From an uncultured Lacibacter sp. (GTDB taxonomy: Bacteria; Bacteroidota; Bacteroidia; Chitinophagales; Chitinophagaceae): a stretch of 8,204 nucleotides of DNA. The stretch is taken from positions 1 through 8,204 of the forward strand of contig NZ_CAMLGT010000175.1 of assembly GCF_946479605.1 (NCBI RefSeq), in the 5' to 3' direction. The notes beneath the pieces were generated by a model. That model did not search any database. It saw nothing but the letters and a program-made list of their open reading frames with translations, and was not told where the DNA came from. Below are positions 6,217 to 8,204 of this stretch, one piece after another (position 1 is the first letter of the stretch; the number at the start of each line of letters is the position of its first letter). The position numbers were made by a program, and so were the translations under genes.

Positions 6217-6262
6217 ACGGATAACCATAAATTTAAACGCATAGCCCGTTATCCGTGCGTTT
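6217..6262. repeat. Two overlapping inverted repeats in the wecA-like/tkt divergent gap
   Basis: The first repeat is ACGGATAAC (6217-6225) with GTTATCCGT (6248-6256), exact over nine bases around a 22-base spacer. The second is AAACGCA (6235-6241) with TGCGTTT (6256-6262), exact over seven bases. The left arm of the second lies inside the first's spacer and its right arm abuts the first's, so in single-stranded form they would interlock or compete. They sit between the two divergent putative promoters, upstream of both, which favours a DNA-level site over a leader RNA. The rest of the 192-base gap shows only the promoters. Confidence 0.5.
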
Positions 6263-6309
6263 TGCCACAGCAGGTTTATTGACGCTCGTTAGGTTAAAAA
6301 GTTTAGTTC

Positions 6310-6335
6310 TTGCAAACATTTTTCAATTAGCTTTG
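6310..6335 (+). promoter_or_regulatory. Putative promoter of the transketolase N-terminal subunit gene
   Basis: TAGCTTTG at 6328-6335 is an exact -7 match, ending 19 bases before the ATG. The -33 element is weak: the nearest TTG (6310-6312) is only 15 bases away, and no TTTG lies at the usual 19-20 bases. The A-rich leader just before the ATG is usual for Bacteroidota. Confidence 0.4.
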
Positions 6336-6354
6336 CCCGCAATATTTAAAAACT

Positions 6355-7194
6355 ATGGCAGAACTGAAAGAAATTGCAACGCAACTCCGCCGTGATATTG
6401 TACGTATGGTACATGCTTGCCAAAGCGGTCACCCAGGTGGTTCATTAGGCTGTACAGACTTTATGGCAGCCCTCTATTTTAAAGTAATGAAACACAACCC
6501 CAGCTTCAATATGGATGCTCCGGGTGAAGATTTGTTCTTTCTTTCAAACGGGCATATTTCCCCTATTTTTTATGCCACCCTTGCCAGAAGCGGCTATTTC
6601 CCGGTTTCAGAACTGGCAACTTTCCGTAAACTGAATACCCGTTTACAGGGGCACCCCACCACACATGAGCATTTGCCAGGTGTGCGTATTGCTTCGGGTT
6701 CATTAGGCCAGGGTTTAAGTGTTGCCATTGGTGCTGCTTATACCAAACGCCTCAATAAAGAAAATACTGTTGTGTATTCATTACATGGCGATGGTGAATT
6801 ACAGGAAGGCCAGATATGGGAAGCGGTAATGTTTGCAGCTCACCATAAAATGGATAACGTAATAGCTACTATTGACTGGAACGGTCAGCAGATTGATGGC
6901 CCTACTGCCAAAGTAATGAGCCTTGGTGATCTGAAAGCTAAGTTTGAAGCTTTTGGTTGGGAAACATTGGTGATTGAAGATGGTAACGATATGGACCAGG
7001 TGGTTGCTGGTCTTGAAAAAGCAAAATCCTTTGTTGGAAAAGGCAAACCGATTGTGAACCTGATGATCACTTCAATGGGTAAAGGTGTTGACTTTATGGA
7101 AGGAAGTCATGAGTGGCATGGTATTGCTCCCAACGATGAGCAACTGGCTAAGGCGCTTACACAATTGGGCGAAACAAGTCTTGGTGATTATTGA
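6355..7194 (+). CDS. Transketolase, N-terminal (thiamine diphosphate-binding) subunit
   Basis: Transketolase moves two-carbon ketol units between sugar phosphates in the pentose phosphate pathway. In many bacteria the enzyme is split in two; this is the N-terminal half, and at 279 residues it has the usual length for that half. Visible motifs are SGHPGGSLG (about 24-32), SNGHISP (64-70), GSLGQGL (115-121), the diphosphate/Mg motif beginning GDGELQEGQ (145-153) and ending at the Asn of DWN (176), MGKGVDF (241-247) and HEWHG (252-256). Nothing essential to this half is missing. The C-terminal half, which completes the active site, is usually encoded just downstream; here the next gene is convergent and unrelated, so the partner must lie elsewhere. 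The ATG at 6355 is well placed at the family's normal N-terminus. Confidence 0.93.
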   Translation: MAELKEIATQLRRDIVRMVHACQSGHPGGSLGCTDFMAALYFKVMKHNPSFNMDAPGEDLFFLSNGHISPIFYATLARSGYFPVSELATFRKLNTRLQGHPTTHEHLPGVRIASGSLGQGLSVAIGAAYTKRLNKENTVVYSLHGDGELQEGQIWEAVMFAAHHKMDNVIATIDWNGQQIDGPTAKVMSLGDLKAKFEAFGWETLVIEDGNDMDQVVAGLEKAKSFVGKGKPIVNLMITSMGKGVDFMEGSHEWHGIAPNDEQLAKALTQLGETSLGDY

Positions 7195-7213
7195 TATTGA
7201 CTGATTCTTTATA

Positions 7214-7246
7214 AAAAAAGCAGGTGACAACTTCACCTGCTTTTTT
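7214..7246. terminator. Bidirectional terminator between tkt and the LolC/E-like gene
   Basis: Arms of 14 bases (7214-7227 and 7233-7246) pair perfectly around a 5-base loop. The core is GCAGGTGA/TCACCTGC, with six A residues on one side and six T residues on the other. It lies 19 bases after the transketolase stop and 21 bases after the stop of the convergent permease gene, and works as a hairpin plus U tract in both directions. Confidence 0.9.
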
Positions 7247-7267
7247 ATTGGCATTAAGCAATATTTT

Positions 7268-8204
7268 TTACTGTGCCCTTAATGAAGTCTTTTGCCGGGC
7301 AGCTTTAAGCGAAGGCAGCCACGATGCCAGCAATGCAATAACAAAAACTGTAGCAACAATGAGCAGAATATCGGTTACATAAATACTCACCGGGTAGTAA
7401 TCGATCACAAAAGACCCCTGCAGGGGTATCAGTTTAAATGTAACGTGCAGGTAGGTAAAGATCAATGCCAGGATGATACCGATCACACTTCCCACCAAGG
7501 CCAGCAATACACCTTCCGTTAAAAATATCCGCTGAATGAATGATTTATTGGCACCCATTGCCTGTAAGATCTGTATGTCCTGTTCTTTCTCCAATACCAG
7601 CATGGTTAATGCACCGATCATATTAAACGATGCAATGATGAGGATCAGCGAAAGGATGCCATAGATGGCCCATTTCTCCACCTGCATAACACCAAACAAT
7701 GAACGGTTTTGCTGGTAACGGTTTTCAACTAAATAACCCTTGCCCAATAACTGCTGCAAAGCAGCAATGGTTTCCTTTTCTGCTTTTGGATCTTTCAGCC
7801 TGATCTCTGCTGCACTGTATTCATTTGGCTTGATGCCCAGCATTTCTTTTAAAATAGCAAGATTGGTAATGACGTATTTGTTATCAAAATCCTGCTGAAT
7901 GGAAAACGAACCTGTTGGCTGTACGTTTACTGTACTGATTGCATCCAATGGGTTATTTGATGTAACACCACGTTTCGGCAAATAAGCCGTGACAGGATTC
8001 ATTGCACGATCGCTCATTAAATTAAGTGCTCCCTCAACACCCACACCCAGCACCATACCCGGTGTTTCGCTGCTTCCTGTTTCAAATTTACCGGCGGTGA
8101 TCATATCCTGCACACCGCTTGTTTGCATATATGCATCATCTACACCTTTGATAACAGCATTGGTACGGTAATCGCCATTTTGCAGGTGTACATTTTCTTC
8201 CACC
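7268..8204 (-). CDS. FtsX-like permease of the LolC/LolE type (5' end outside the window)
   Basis: This is the C-terminal part, at least 311 residues, of a MacB/FtsX-fold ABC permease; the gene continues past the right edge, so the GTG at 8201-8203 is not taken as its start. LolC/LolE proteins, with the ATPase LolD, release lipoproteins from the inner membrane for transport to the outer membrane. In the fragment, residues 1-170 are the large periplasmic domain. A membrane helix (about 178-204) is followed by the cytoplasmic coupling segment EKEQDIQILQAMGANKSFIQ (about 205-224), which is characteristic of LolC/E, then two more helices (about 229-252 and 276-297) and a short basic tail. About 100 N-terminal residues, including the first helix, are probably missing. 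Substrate assignment is by family only; no ATPase gene is in view. Confidence 0.87.
   Translation of the reverse strand, partial: VEENVHLQNGDYRTNAVIKGVDDAYMQTSGVQDMITAGKFETGSSETPGMVLGVGVEGALNLMSDRAMNPVTAYLPKRGVTSNNPLDAISTVNVQPTGSFSIQQDFDNKYVITNLAILKEMLGIKPNEYSAAEIRLKDPKAEKETIAALQQLLGKGYLVENRYQQNRSLFGVMQVEKWAIYGILSLILIIASFNMIGALTMLVLEKEQDIQILQAMGANKSFIQRIFLTEGVLLALVGSVIGIILALIFTYLHVTFKLIPLQGSFVIDYYPVSIYVTDILLIVATVFVIALLASWLPSLKAARQKTSLRAQ

Overview
The window reads as an ordinary housekeeping stretch of a Bacteroidota chromosome, most likely from Chitinophagaceae or a close relative; the family is an inference from protein style. Three things support this. There is a DUF3078 protein, a family largely confined to Bacteroidota. 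The transketolase is of the split N-terminal type. Nearly every gene is preceded by a Bacteroidota-type promoter (-33 TTTG-like, about 19 bases, -7 TAnnTTTG) instead of an E. coli-type -35/-10, and clear Shine-Dalgarno sequences are lacking. I see no mobile element, CRISPR array, tRNA, rRNA or phage gene.

Layout: (1) bases 1-98 hold the last 31 codons of a plus-strand gene, probably the C-terminal end of a transketolase-like or DXS-like enzyme. (2) After a long palindromic terminator, a minus-strand block runs from about 3338 down to 152: polyphosphate kinase 2, the mechanosensitive channel MscL, a DUF3078 exported protein and the condensin kleisin ScpA. Each seems to have its own promoter, and MscL has a strong terminator. 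(3) A divergent plus-strand gene at 3457-4326 encodes an EamA/DMT-type transporter. (4) Two minus-strand genes follow: ribosome recycling factor (frr) and a WecA/TagO-type polyprenyl-phosphate sugar-phosphate transferase, which initiates cell-surface glycan synthesis. (5) Divergent from the latter, at 6355-7194, is the N-terminal (thiamine diphosphate binding) half of transketolase, with no C-terminal half next to it. (6) Converging on it, and running off the right edge, is the C-terminal three quarters or so of a LolC/LolE-type FtsX permease.

The genes belong to unrelated pathways (chromosome condensation, osmotic protection, phosphate/nucleotide energy, translation recycling, envelope glycan, pentose phosphate, lipoprotein export) and look like independent units, not one system. 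I did not find a convincing undescribed system. The points most worth a second look are regulatory: the true start of scpA and the 11-bp inverted repeat beside it, overlapping inverted repeats between wecA-like and tkt, a terminator that pairs fully in only one direction, and the unpaired half-transketolase.
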